Shown: piece by piece, positions 42,243 through 51,889 of the stretch | How positions within the stretch are numbered: position 1 is the first letter of the stretch | Layout of the letters: every line of letters begins with the position of its first letter | NCBI GenBank assembly: GCA_964059195.1 | Contig: CAXKWD010000006.1 | Coordinates: 15,244,530 to 15,308,529, forward strand | From: Ectobius pallidus | Taxonomy: Eukaryota > Arthropoda > Insecta > Blattodea > Ectobiidae | Length of the DNA: 64,000 nt | Direction of reading: 5' to 3' | Position numbers and translations under genes: made by a program | The notes under the pieces: model-generated | What the model was told of the DNA's origin: nothing | The model's database searches: none | The model's input: the letters and a program-made list of their open reading frames with translations, nothing else

Positions 42243-44898
42243 CACCGCCATCGTAATGTACAGGCCAGATTATAGAGCGCGCGGGAAAACAATCAGCTGA
42301 TCAACGAAGTCGGTAACAAGCCAGCGTGCGTGAATGTTGACAGTGCATAAGTGCATCGGTATTTGTTTTTACCAGTTGTTTAATCAATAAATTCTGCATT
42401 TTTCATGTAATGTAGGTCTTATAAAGTATTGCCGAAGATTAATAGTATAATACTACCTTTTTCAAATGTGAAAATACGAGCTGGCGTGTAACAGATCTCA
42501 AGGCAATGTTACACCCTAACCAACGAACTCTTTATTGCTTGTGATGTATCATACGCTTTCTATTACTGAATCTCAAAATATAATGTACATTCTGTGAGCA
42601 TCACAGATATAAAATATGTGCAAAAACTTTACATGCGTTATAGGCTGTGTAGTGTTATGCTATAAATGTTACAACCTAACCTAGCAAATCACAAACCCAT
42701 GTGGCGTAACTCCCCGATATATCATTATCATTTCACTTTCTGAATCTCTAAATCCGATTTATATTCTGTGTGCAACATAGATAGGCCTATACAGAATGTG
42801 CAAAGCTGTGTGTTAGCCTATAGGCTGTGTTGTGCTGTGCCATAAATGTTCCAACATAACCTAGCAAATCAACAACCCATGTATTGCTTCGAATGTGGCA
42901 TAACCCCCGCAGTTGTGTTTCGTGAATATTAAACAGAAATACAGTAAAAATGCCAAAATGTTGTGTTGTACCTGGATGCAGGTCAAGTTATTAGAGTGGT
43001 GAATGTACACCTGTGTTCTCTTTTCCTGCTGATAAACAGAGAAGACAATTATGGATTAAAAAAAATCCAAAGGAAAATTTAGTGGTTACTTAGAACAGTG
43101 GAGTCTGTATCAAACTCTTTCACGAAGAGAAAATTCTGAGCGAAATTAGAGCCACTCGTCCAGATGGTGAGTACAAGATGCCTAATTCAAAACATATTCA
43201 TAGTGACATATATTAGGCGAGGTAATCTTTGAATGTAGGTACCGGCAACTCCCTGTCTCCGTGTCATTGCTGTCTCCTGTTTGTGCTGTAGTTCTGCTGT
43301 CAAAAGGTCACATGACTGCAGCTAGTCAAAAGATAGGCCTACTTATTTTAAGTGATTTGTGATGGTACTATGAGGTACGTGATGATTAGGGACCGGGTTC
43401 TTAGGTTTTTAGGCCTGCTTATTTTTTCCTTGCTATATAAAATCAGAAATCCTCACATACTTTCTTGTGTCATGTAGGCTACATAGGATTCACACACATA
43501 AGTTCTGTAGTACCTACAAACACTTAGGCCTAAATGGGATGCAAAAACTTCATTTACTTAAAGGCCTAGACGTAATAGAGTTTTGGCAAAAAAAAAAAAT
43601 TCTTGAAAAATCAATATTTTGCAGAGACAGACAAAAAAGTGTTGAAAGTAAACCTTCAAATTAATTTTGTTCAACCCATAGTGTCTGCCATGAAAAGGCC
43701 AAGACAAGGAGGGATGAACATAACATTACTGGTGTAAGCCTATTCCTTTTAAATAGGCCTACCGGTGTTCAGTCTATAACAATTTGTTTCACATTGTCAG
43801 TTAACCATAAACATTTTTTGTTCGCCCAATTGGAAGAATTGAGTTCGAATCCCGAAATAGGCTAGCTTCTAATAGGCAGCCTACAGTATTAACTATTTTG
43901 CCTCTTATGTTTAACTTTTTCAGGGTATTCAGTCAAGTTTCAGCAAATTTAACTAAATTTTCAGCTGAAATTTATACATATTATATTATGTGTTGAATTG
44001 TAGGCCTAAGTAACGCAATGAAAGTTCATTTAAACGCAATATTGTAATCTAAAGCGATGTTTTGGACCAAAAACCTGAAACATGGAACCTAAAAATCCAA
44101 CGATAAGTGTTTTGAACTTAATAAGTCTATCATTAAATTGCTGTGGTATTTATTTTCATGTATAGCCTATCTTTTATACTGTATTTATCATAAATGAATT
44201 GTAGCCTATAGGCCTATAACTTATGGGTTATTCAATGAATATTTTTTTCATGTACACTAATTCTTATGTTACAATCTGTAGGCCTATATAATTTTATCCA
44301 TGTATTGTATCCTATAGGCCTACATTCTGTCTCTATTACTTGGTAAAGTAGGCCTAGTTTGTTAATGTAGGCAGTAATTCAGATTGTGATATATTATGTG
44401 ATGAATGTTTTGAAAAGATAATCAAATAGTTCTCAACATAATAGGCATATCTTTATGTAAGAAGAAAATGGGTAGGCCTATGGTTCTGACGTTTAATTAT
44501 ATATTTTTCTTCTGCATTTAATTTTCAACTATTTGAGGCCTATTGTAAATATTGTCTACTGTGTAATATATTATATTATTTGATGGTAATGTAGGCTAGT
44601 TATCAGATGTTTGTATTTTCTGGAATAGTGTTCTTAATTTCCAGTACCCGTGCGTAATTTCGAGTATCTTGACATACGATAGAATATTGCTATTTGTTTT
44701 CTTCTTCTGAAAACTTTATTAAAACTATATTATGCCAGTGGCATGGATTTATTCTTTGTAAAGTGTGATTAAACTTGTTATTAGATGGAAATAGTCATTA
44801 GAATCGTGGTGTGTTAATGGATTCAACGCGACCGAGTCCCGACTCTTTGCGTGACGTCACGAAAGCTACCATCTGGCCTGTACATTACGATGGCGGTG
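42243..44898 (+). mobile_element. THAP-domain TIR transposon, copy 2 (2,656 bp), inside the zinc-finger gene
   Basis: Perfect 28-bp terminal inverted repeats as in copy 1. GCTAATG precedes it (42,236-42,242) and follows it (44,899-44,905): a 7-bp target duplication. THAP exon remains at 42,950-43,166. A 65-codon frame at 43,467-43,664 is the same in both copies and has no known domain. The element is in the same direction as the gene. Being identical in length to copy 1 and practically identical in sequence, it moved recently, presumably with transposase supplied from elsewhere. Confidence 0.92.
42950..43166 (+). pseudogene. Broken THAP DNA-binding exon (copy 2)
   Basis: Same sequence as in copy 1: start M-P-K-C-C, stops after C-R-S-S-Y and after L-V-V-T, C-I-K-L in place of C-x-x-H, and donor GTGAGT after position 43,166. 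Shared stops show that both copies descend from an already defective parent and were mobilised in trans. Confidence 0.8.
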
Positions 44899-44905
44899 GC
44901 TAATG

Positions 44906-46000
44906 CAATCACACTCACCTGCTGAATGTACAAGCATATCCTCTGCTGGAAACAGCAGACAACTATCTCGTACTCCAGACAAACATTTCTCTTGTGATAT
45001 ATGTAGCAAGAAGTTTTCTCATAGATGGAATTTCAGAAGTCATCTCCGTACTCATACTGGACATAAGCAATTCACATGCGATATATGTAGGAAGAAATTT
45101 ATTCGAAGATGGCATCTCAACCAACATCTGCTCATTCACATTGGATATAAGCCGTTCTCGTGTGATATTTGTGCTAAGAAATTTCGCAGAAGACAGGCTC
45201 TCAAAATACATTTACCCTCTCACACTGGGCATAGTCCGTTTGTGTGTGATATATGTAACAAAAAGTTTTCCCAAAAAGGGAATCTCAACCAACATTTGCT
45301 TACTCACACTGGACGTAAGCCGTTTACGTGTGATATATGTGCAAAGAAATTTACCCAAAAAGAGAGTCTCAAAACACATCTGCTTACGCACACTGGACAC
45401 AAGCCATTCGCGTGTGATATGTGTAGCAAGAAATTTTCCCACAGAGGGAATCTCAACAAACATCTGCTCACTCATACTGGACATAAGCCGTTCTCGTGTG
45501 ATATATGTGCCAAGAAATTTCGCAACAGACAGGATCTCAAATTACATTTGGTTTCTCACACTGGACATAGGCCGTTTACGTGTGACATATGTAGCAAGAA
45601 GTTTTCCCAAAAAAGGAATCTCAACCAACATTTGCTCACTCACACAGGACAAAAGCTATTTAAATGTGACATATGTACCAAAGAATTTTCCCGAAGAGGG
45701 GATCTTAATAGACATCTGCTCTCTCACACGGGGCATAAGCCATTCACGTGTGATATATGTAGCAAGAAATTTTCCCACAGAGGGAATCTCAACAATCATT
45801 TGCTCACTCACACTGGACAAAAGCCATTTACATGTGACATGTGTACCAAAGAATTTTCCCGAAGAGGGGATCTTAATAGACATCTGCTCTCTCACACGGG
45901 GCATAAGCCATTCACATGTGATATATGTGACAAGAAGTTTTCTCTAAAAGGGCCTCTCAAAAGTCATATGGCCACTCATGAGAGGAACAACCTTCCCTAA
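44906..46000 (+). CDS. C2H2 zinc-finger protein, C-terminal part with twelve fingers
   Basis: Twelve consecutive fingers of the form F-x-C-D-I-C-x-K-K-F-x(5)-L-x-x-H-L-x-x-H lie between about 44,990 and 45,985, joined by TGHKPF-type linkers. All zinc-binding cysteines and histidines are present. Such arrays bind DNA in the nucleus, one finger per about three bases. Fingers 9 and 11 share DNA-contact residues RRGDLNR, and 9-10 and 11-12 are a 168-bp duplication. An ATG at 44,903, inside the duplicated target site, gives a 365-residue protein without the leader. The natural start is at 42,021. Target genes cannot be told from sequence. Confidence 0.88.
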   Translation, partial: QSHSPAECTSISSAGNSRQLSRTPDKHFSCDICSKKFSHRWNFRSHLRTHTGHKQFTCDICRKKFIRRWHLNQHLLIHIGYKPFSCDICAKKFRRRQALKIHLPSHTGHSPFVCDICNKKFSQKGNLNQHLLTHTGRKPFTCDICAKKFTQKESLKTHLLTHTGHKPFACDMCSKKFSHRGNLNKHLLTHTGHKPFSCDICAKKFRNRQDLKLHLVSHTGHRPFTCDICSKKFSQKRNLNQHLLTHTGQKLFKCDICTKEFSRRGDLNRHLLSHTGHKPFTCDICSKKFSHRGNLNNHLLTHTGQKPFTCDMCTKEFSRRGDLNRHLLSHTGHKPFTCDICDKKFSLKGPLKSHMATHERNNLP

Positions 46001-46026
46001 TGTAACATCCGAATTCCAACATAATT

Positions 46027-46574
46027 CCATCCATAAGCCAGCCAAAATCCAACGATTTCCCTACATTCCTCCATTGGGTTCTGCTTTTTGCCTTGGTTTC
46101 ATGTTTATTTTGTCACAATTAGGTAGTTGATAAAATATTTACCCCAGCAACTGCAATTTAAGAATGACTTATTAATCCATGCAAATCTTTCGCACTTCAC
46201 CCCTTTTGATAATAGTCCAAGAAAACCAAGTATTTAGCTAACTAATAAATTCACTCATACAGATTCACAAAACACAGTATACAGTTCATATGTTGCTCTT
46301 AATTCAACTGTATACTGTATTTTGTGAATGTATACGACTGTATAAGAATGAATTTATTAGTTAGCTAAATGCCTAGTTTTCCTGGGCACCTATCAAAAGG
46401 GGTGAAGTGCGAAAGATTTGCATGGACTTGCTAATCATTCTTAAATTGCAGTTGCTGAGGAAAATATTTTATCAACTACCTAATTATGATAAAATAAACA
46501 TGAAACCAAGACAAAAGGCAGAACCTAATGGAGGAATATATGGAAATCATTGGATTTGGATGGCTTATTGATGG
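46027..46574. repeat. Long fold-back hairpin, arms about 260 bp
   Basis: CCATCCATAAGCCAGCCAAA at the left is mirrored at 46,555-46,574. Further pairs are TTAGGTAGTTGATAAAATAT with its complement near 46,465, and TTTAGCTAACTAATAAATTC with its complement near 46,350. The short centre is around 46,295. It begins 27 bp after the zinc-finger stop codon. Arms differ at several positions. No coding. Confidence 0.85.
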
Positions 46575-46579
46575 TTATA

Positions 46580-47071
46580 CAGTGCTCTCACTGTACGACT
46601 TGGCCGGCAATCGCATAGGCCGCTCCACCGTCACAGATAAACGGCATGCGGGGCCAGGCGCGTGACATATCACGGTACTCCCGGCGAATCGTATATATTT
46701 CCGTAATTGTAATCACAATAAAATATAAAATAAAAATACAAACTTACCTTATCACAGGAGATGTTGGAAATGCCGTCCTTCTGCATCATTACATCTACGG
46801 CACCTTTTGAGGAAATTGCTATTCACACGCAGTAGTTCTAATGTATAATTATGTCATGGCATTTTTAAAACACTTCAAGCAAAACTAAAAACTACTTTAA
46901 CCATAAAAAAAACACAAACACTGCTGTAATAATTATGCATGTGTGAACGCAATCGGATCACATACTAGACTTCAGTGGTGAGACAACGAGGCATCACTTG
47001 GGCGCTTGATACATGAGTCACGGATAGTCGACTCGTGCGATTGCCGGCCAAGTCGTACAGTGAAAGCACTG
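46580..47071. mobile_element. MITE, 492 bp, TA target duplication
   Basis: The ends are CAGTGCTCTCACTGTACGAC and the complement of GTCGTACAGTGAAAGCACTG. The inverted repeat extends through GGCCGGCAATCGC, about 35 bp in all. TA at 46,578-46,579 and 47,072-47,073. CAGTG and TA again suggest the pogo/Tigger branch. It abuts the hairpin. Confidence 0.85.
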
Positions 47072-47139
47072 TAATACTAATGGTCGAGAACTTCATCCCA
47101 TGAGGGGACAAGGCCTATTACCCATGTTGCATCTTCTTC

Positions 47140-47280
47140 CTCCATTCTTCTACATTGGCAGATGGTGGTCTTCATGACTGAAACCGCCATTTCTTTATCA
47201 AGTGGCTCCTCGTCTTCATGAGGCTATGTGCACCCTGGTCCAGAATTCTATATCTCAGAAAAATGGTGATACATGGTATA
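47140..47280 (-). mobile_element. Partial, diverged family A SINE
   Basis: The minus strand keeps parts of the SINE body: TGAGATATAGAATTCTGGAC, CAGGGTGCACATAGCC, GAGCCACTTGATAAAGAAAT and AGTCATGAAGACCACC. The tRNA head and the 3' end are lost. Confidence 0.6.
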
Positions 47281-47379
47281 ACATAAGGAAAGAATCTTGG
47301 CTATAGGCTAAATAAAATTCAGAGAAATGAATAATGAATAGTTTATTGTTATTGCTGCTTTACAAGTTATGGATAAGTC

Positions 47380-47382
<3 letters not shown>

Positions 47383-47411
<29 letters not shown>
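47383..47411. repeat. TA dinucleotide microsatellite
   Basis: About 14 TA units, no other information. Confidence 0.9.
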
Positions 47412-47416
<5 letters not shown>

Positions 47417-47439
47417 TATGAACTACATAACATGTATTA

Positions 47440-48035
47440 ATAAACTTCATTTTTATGCAATGTGAGAATAGTTGATTTATGTAAGTTGATCTTTCCACCT
47501 TATGCCCTCAATATAGTCTAGGAAATCCAAGAATGTTACCATTAACGTTTACAATATTATATGGTGTTAATCTTTATATTCTCATATAAGTAACAATGTG
47601 CAATCTTTTAGCCTACTGTGATTACATAATTTGTTATCCAGCTGTCTTGTGACCAGTTATAGAATCACCATTATTAGGCCTATACGTTAGCAATATAATC
47701 AACTCTATCAAGTAACTTCCATTCTATAATTGTATAATTTAAAAACATAGTTCATAACAGGGTTAAAAGGCGTATTTACATTATGTTTGAATAACAGTCT
47801 AATCTGATTAGCTTAACCTGTAAAAGCTTTATTTCTAAAATGCTGTTCCATCTATTGCTATAGACCTATGCACTTAATAGATTAGCTTATTCAGTATCAA
47901 ATAATATTTAAAAGACTTCAATATAGGCTTAAAAAAGCTTTAACAAATTGTGTAAAAACTCTTCAAAATTCATAATAATTCTATCTATTATATTCTTAAT
48001 TTACATTCAATTACAATTTTGATTGTAAGATACAG
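47440..48035. repeat. Imperfect inverted repeat, left arm
   Basis: Pairs with 51,890-52,760: for example GGTGTTAATCTTTATATTCT here and AGAATATAAAGATTAACATC at 52,672, and CATTATGTTTGAATAACAGT here and ATTCAAACATAATG at 52,120. The arm contains the empty site GGCCTAATAATGG (minus strand) for the MITE at 52,238. No coding frame. Confidence 0.75.
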
Positions 48036-48045
48036 TTTGTAACAT

Positions 48046-48390
48046 AATCTGAGAGTGTTCGAAAACAGGCTGCTTAGGAAAATATTTGGGCCTATGGGAG
48101 GGATGAAAATGGGGACTGGAGGAAACTGCATAACGACGAGCTTCATAATCTGTACTCGCCACCAGATATAGTAAGGGAAATTAAATCAGAGGGAATGAAA
48201 TGGGCTAATCATGTTGTGCGTATGGGGGGAGGAAAGACATCTAAAAAATGCTGAGTGGGAGACCCAAAGGGAAATGACCACTTGAAGACTTAAACGTAGG
48301 TGGAAAGAAAATATTAGGATAGATTTAAGGGAAATAGGATTTGTGGGGGATTGTAGGATGGAATTAGTACAGAATTGGATTAAATGCCAG
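48046..48390 (+). pseudogene. RTE-like LINE ORF2 C-terminal remnant
   Basis: Plus translation: RVFENRLLRKIFGPMGG, then GNCITT from a shifted frame, KWANHVVRM in a further frame, GRPKGK and RRWKENIRIDLREIGF, and LVQNWIKC at the end. This is the characteristic tail of a very abundant insect LINE group. At least three frameshifts and stops occur. It ends where a different repeat begins (48,390). Confidence 0.7.
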
Positions 48391-48600
48391 GTGCAAGGGT
48401 ATTTTATTTTTATTGTGAAATATTAGGTGACATGCCAATCGCAATTACGCATTACCGGCGTTGAGCAGCAGCTACAGGCATGACGACATGACCTGCGGGG
48501 AAGCGTGGCAGGTGGCATGCGGGAAGCAGCCAGGTGAGTGGAAAGGGGAACGCGTGGGGCACAAAGTTCCGTTATTTCCATTTTATTCCATAATCTAGTA
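48388..48600 (+). repeat. Paralogue of the host repeat at 33.9-38.3 kb, without insertions
   Basis: GGTGCAAGGGTATTTTATTT, GTGAAATATTAGGTG, ATTACGCATTACCGGCGTTG, CATGACCTGCGGGGAAGCG and GTGGAAAGGGGAACGCGTGG follow each other directly. At 33.9-38.3 kb the same blocks are split by the TA-flanked TIR element and by THAP copy 1. A short extra repeat (GTGGCAGGTGGCATGCGGGA) is present only here. Confidence 0.8.
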
Positions 48601-48619
48601 ATATTTTACTTTTACAAAG

Positions 48620-51600
48620 GGGTCATTCCATGTCAAATCAACTAACAGTCTAAACCTTGACCTCTCAGAATTGTGTGATTTTTTTTTCAGGTATTGTACT
48701 CCCCAAAACTAGTTTAAATTTAAAATTTAAAATTTTTCTGACTTTTGGTTTGTGAGTTACAAGGGTTGAAAAATCCAAAAAACTATGTTCTTCCATCACT
48801 TTAAGATCATTATAAAATGCTATAGCTCAAAAACTATACCACCTAGAGCTCAAACTTGCACCATTTTTTTCCTCTGAAAATTCCCTTTAATTTGATATAT
48901 CACAGAGCTATGTTTCTTAATTTTTGAAATGTTAAAAAAGTTCGCAAAAAACTTTTTTTGAAATTTCAAAAATACGTACCCTCGGATTTTTTTGGAAAAA
49001 TTGTATGTCTTGTCCACTCTAATTGACTACATGCATTAAAATTTTCAAGAAGGGATCTCAATGGGTTCTTGTTTAAAAAAATATTTGACTACCAGATTAC
49101 ATGCTAGTGAGGTGTATAGTGGACTATTTCTAGGTTGACTCTGTAAAAGACTTCTACAATTCTGACGACATTAGTAGAATGATGCCAGGGAAAAAAGATT
49201 GTGTGACCATAAGAAATAAAGATGGAAAGATCCAGGTACAAAAGAGACTAGTGTTGGCAAATTTGCAAGAAATATACCAATTATTTAAGGAAAAATTCCC
49301 AGCAAACAAAATTGGTTTTTCAAAGTTTTGCGACCTGAGGCCGAAGATCTGTATCCTGGCTGGAAAAAGTGGCACACATACTTTCTGTGTGTGTACCTTA
49401 CACCAAAACATTAAGCTAATGATGTACGGTGCAAAAATGCAAAATTTTGTATTAGATGGGGATGACACTGCTTTAAAATCTTATCACTCCTATCTGGTCA
49501 AGATGATGTGCAATCCACCATCTCAACATTGTTTTATGAATGTTTGTAAAGAATGACCTGGTGGTCCTAGACTTCAAGAATTATTGAATACAAAGGTCAA
49601 TGAAAAAGTGGGAACTGTAGATAGGTGTGTGATGGAAACTGTAGTAATGTAGCGATGACTTTATTGATGAGTTATTGGACACACTAACAAAGCTCAAAAC
49701 TCATTCATTTATAGCTAGTCAGCAGAAAGAATACTAAAGCGAAATCAAGGAAAATTTAACTGAAGGCCATGTATTTTGTCAACTGTATTTTGCGGAAAAC
49801 TACTCTTTCGTCGAACAAGCCAAAATACAATCATTCCACTGGACTACCAGCCAAGCTACACTGCACTCTTTCATCGTATATTATAAATGGGAGGGGAAAC
49901 TAAAACGCCTGCAGTATGTTTTTATATCAGATTGCCTGGAACTTAATACAGTCGCTTTCTACGTATTCCAGATAAAACTGCTAGAAAGCTTAAAGCAAAC
50001 CTTGCCTTTTGCACTTAAAAAGATTACTTACTTTTCTGATGGGAGCGCTACCCAGTATAAGAATAAGAAAAACTTCCTTAATTTATGCTTGCATAAAACA
50101 GATTTTGAAGTTGAGGCAGAGTGGGAGTTCTTTGCAACATCCCATGGCAAGAGTGCATGTTATGGCCTTGGCTGGATTGTTAAGCGGCTAGCTTTTAGCC
50201 AGCTTACAAAGGCCATATGATCAACAAATTTTAACACCCAAAGAACTTTATGAATTTGCCTTGGAAAATATAAAAAACATTGACTTTGAATATTGCACAA
50301 CAGAAGACTACGAAGAGACTAAAGAATGATTACTTTCTTGGCTCAGTGAATCAAAAGCGATTGTGGGAACACAAAAGTTTCACTCATATAAACCCCACAC
50401 AGAGAGTCAAATTACTGTCAAGCCTTATCATTTCAGCCTTGATGAATCTCTTGAATGTGTGACAACAGTGAACCAAATAACACCATCAGATTTGGAAAAC
50501 ATTGCTGCTGGTTTTGTGACAGTAGCTTATGATGACTCTTGGTGGCTGGGATGCATTGAAGAAAAACACAATGGCATGTATGGAATAAATTTTTTTACAC
50601 CCAAAAGGTCCAGCCCGTTTTTTTGTTATCCACAACCAAGAGATTTATTAGATGTCCCAGGAAACACCCTTTTGCAAACAATGGATCCAACTACAGCAAC
50701 GGGAAGGACATACACTCTAAGTGCTGAAGAAATAAAGCTGCCTTCTCTTGCTTTGGAAAAATATCTTAAAAAAGATCAAAAAGAAACCTTTAAATTGTGT
50801 TACCCTCAGTGAAAACTTTTAAAGTGTATAAATACTATTAACTATGCACGGTAAATACCTAATATTCTAAGAAATACAGTTCTATCCACGCAAATACAAG
50901 TTAAACTTTTTCACAAGGTGAAACAACTTTTATCCATTTCTTTTATATGGGACTCTTTCTAAATGATTAGACTACAAATAATACTGGAAAACGAAGCAAA
51001 AGATAACCTCTACCATTTATAACTATATGAGTTGATATTACTAAGAGTTTTGGATGATTCAAGGTGAGTGGCTTTGTTCAAAATTTCACTATTAGCATGT
51101 TGTATATAAATTAAAATTTATTCTTTCTTCTTATGTAGGCTATAGTTACAGGTATCATGAAAATTAAATTAAAAACAACACTACACATCATTTAATTAAC
51201 AAACAATAAGAGGGAAATGTTACATCTGAATGCTATCTAAATAATTTAGGTTTGGTAGAATTAGCCTATGTACCTTAGTATTCATAGCCTAGAATTAATA
51301 GTCCGCTATACATCTCACTATCATGTATTCTGGTAGTCAAATATTTTTTTAAATAAGAACCCGATGAGATCCCATCTTGAAATTTTGCATGCATGTAGTC
51401 AATTAGAGTGGAAAACACATAAAATGTTTCCAAAAAAATCCGAGGGTACGTATTTTTGAAATTTCAAAAAAAGTTTTTTAGGAACTTTTTTAACATTTCA
51501 AAAATTAAGAAACATAGCTCTGTGATATATCAAATTAAAGGGAATTTTCAGAGGAAGAAAATGGTGCAAGTTTGAGCTCTCTAGGTGGTATAGTGTTTGA

Positions 51601-51810
51601 GCTATAGCATTTTATAATGATCTTAAAGCGATAGAAAACCATAGTTTTTTGGATTTTTCAACCCTTGTAACTCACAAACCAAAAGTCAGAAAAATTTGAA
51701 ATTTAAACTAGCTTTAGGGGGTACAATACCTGAACAAAAAATCATACAAATCTGAGAGGTCAAGGTCCAAATCTCATAGTAGAATTGGTTGATTTGACAT
51801 GGAATGACCC
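48620..51810 (+). mobile_element. TIR transposon with 500-bp TIRs, 3,191 bp, 4-bp target duplication (Sola-like, inferred)
   Basis: GGGTCATTCCATGTCAAATC at the left is mirrored at the right, and inverted similarity continues for about 500 bp on each side. AAAG stands at 48,616-48,619 and 51,811-51,814. The centre encodes a decayed transposase (49,140-50,815). Four-base duplications and GGGTCATTC termini fit the Sola group as I remember it; I could not verify this. It lies between the arms of a larger inverted repeat. Confidence 0.8.
49140..50815 (+). pseudogene. DDE-like transposase of the 3.2-kb TIR element, decayed
   Basis: Reading order: VKDFYNSDDISRMMPGKKD, KEKFPANKIGFSKFCDLRPK, CILAGKSGTHTFCVCTLHQN (to 49,556); then EGHVFCQLYFAENYSFVEQA, LQYVFISDCLELNT, YFSDGSATQYKNKKNFLNLC and FFATSHGKSACYGLGWIVKR (to 50,220); then PSDLENIAAGFVTVAYDDSW (to 50,812). 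The conserved family, widespread in invertebrates as uncharacterised proteins, has aspartate where this copy has Y in LYFAENY and in ACYGLG (from memory). Several stops and a frameshift near 50,220 confirm that it is dead. The aspartates in ISDCLE and YFSDGS are the likely remaining catalytic ones. Confidence 0.65.
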
Positions 51811-51889
51811 AAAGTTAAGATCATTAGCGAAATTGATTAGGCCTACACACAACATTTTAGAGTTCATTTTAAATTGAATTCTACAAACT

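Noticed and set aside
42236..42250. Eight-base target duplication GCTAATGC for THAP copy 2
   Set aside because: The eighth base is the first C of the terminus on the left; copy 1 does not support it (C versus G). Seven bases fit both.
35551..44898. One giant element formed by the two THAP copies as long inverted termini
   Set aside because: Each copy has its own 28-bp TIRs at both ends and a different 7-bp duplication, so they are two separate insertions.
44963..45904. Minus-strand frames of 82-90 codons across the finger array
   Set aside because: Antisense shadows of the finger repeat with the same periodicity; no independent motif.
44994..45947. A 317-codon plus-strand frame overlapping the zinc-finger array
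   Set aside because: It is the second plus frame of the 84-base finger repeat; periodic DNA keeps several frames open. Repeated I-Y-V-A-R-N words follow the finger period.
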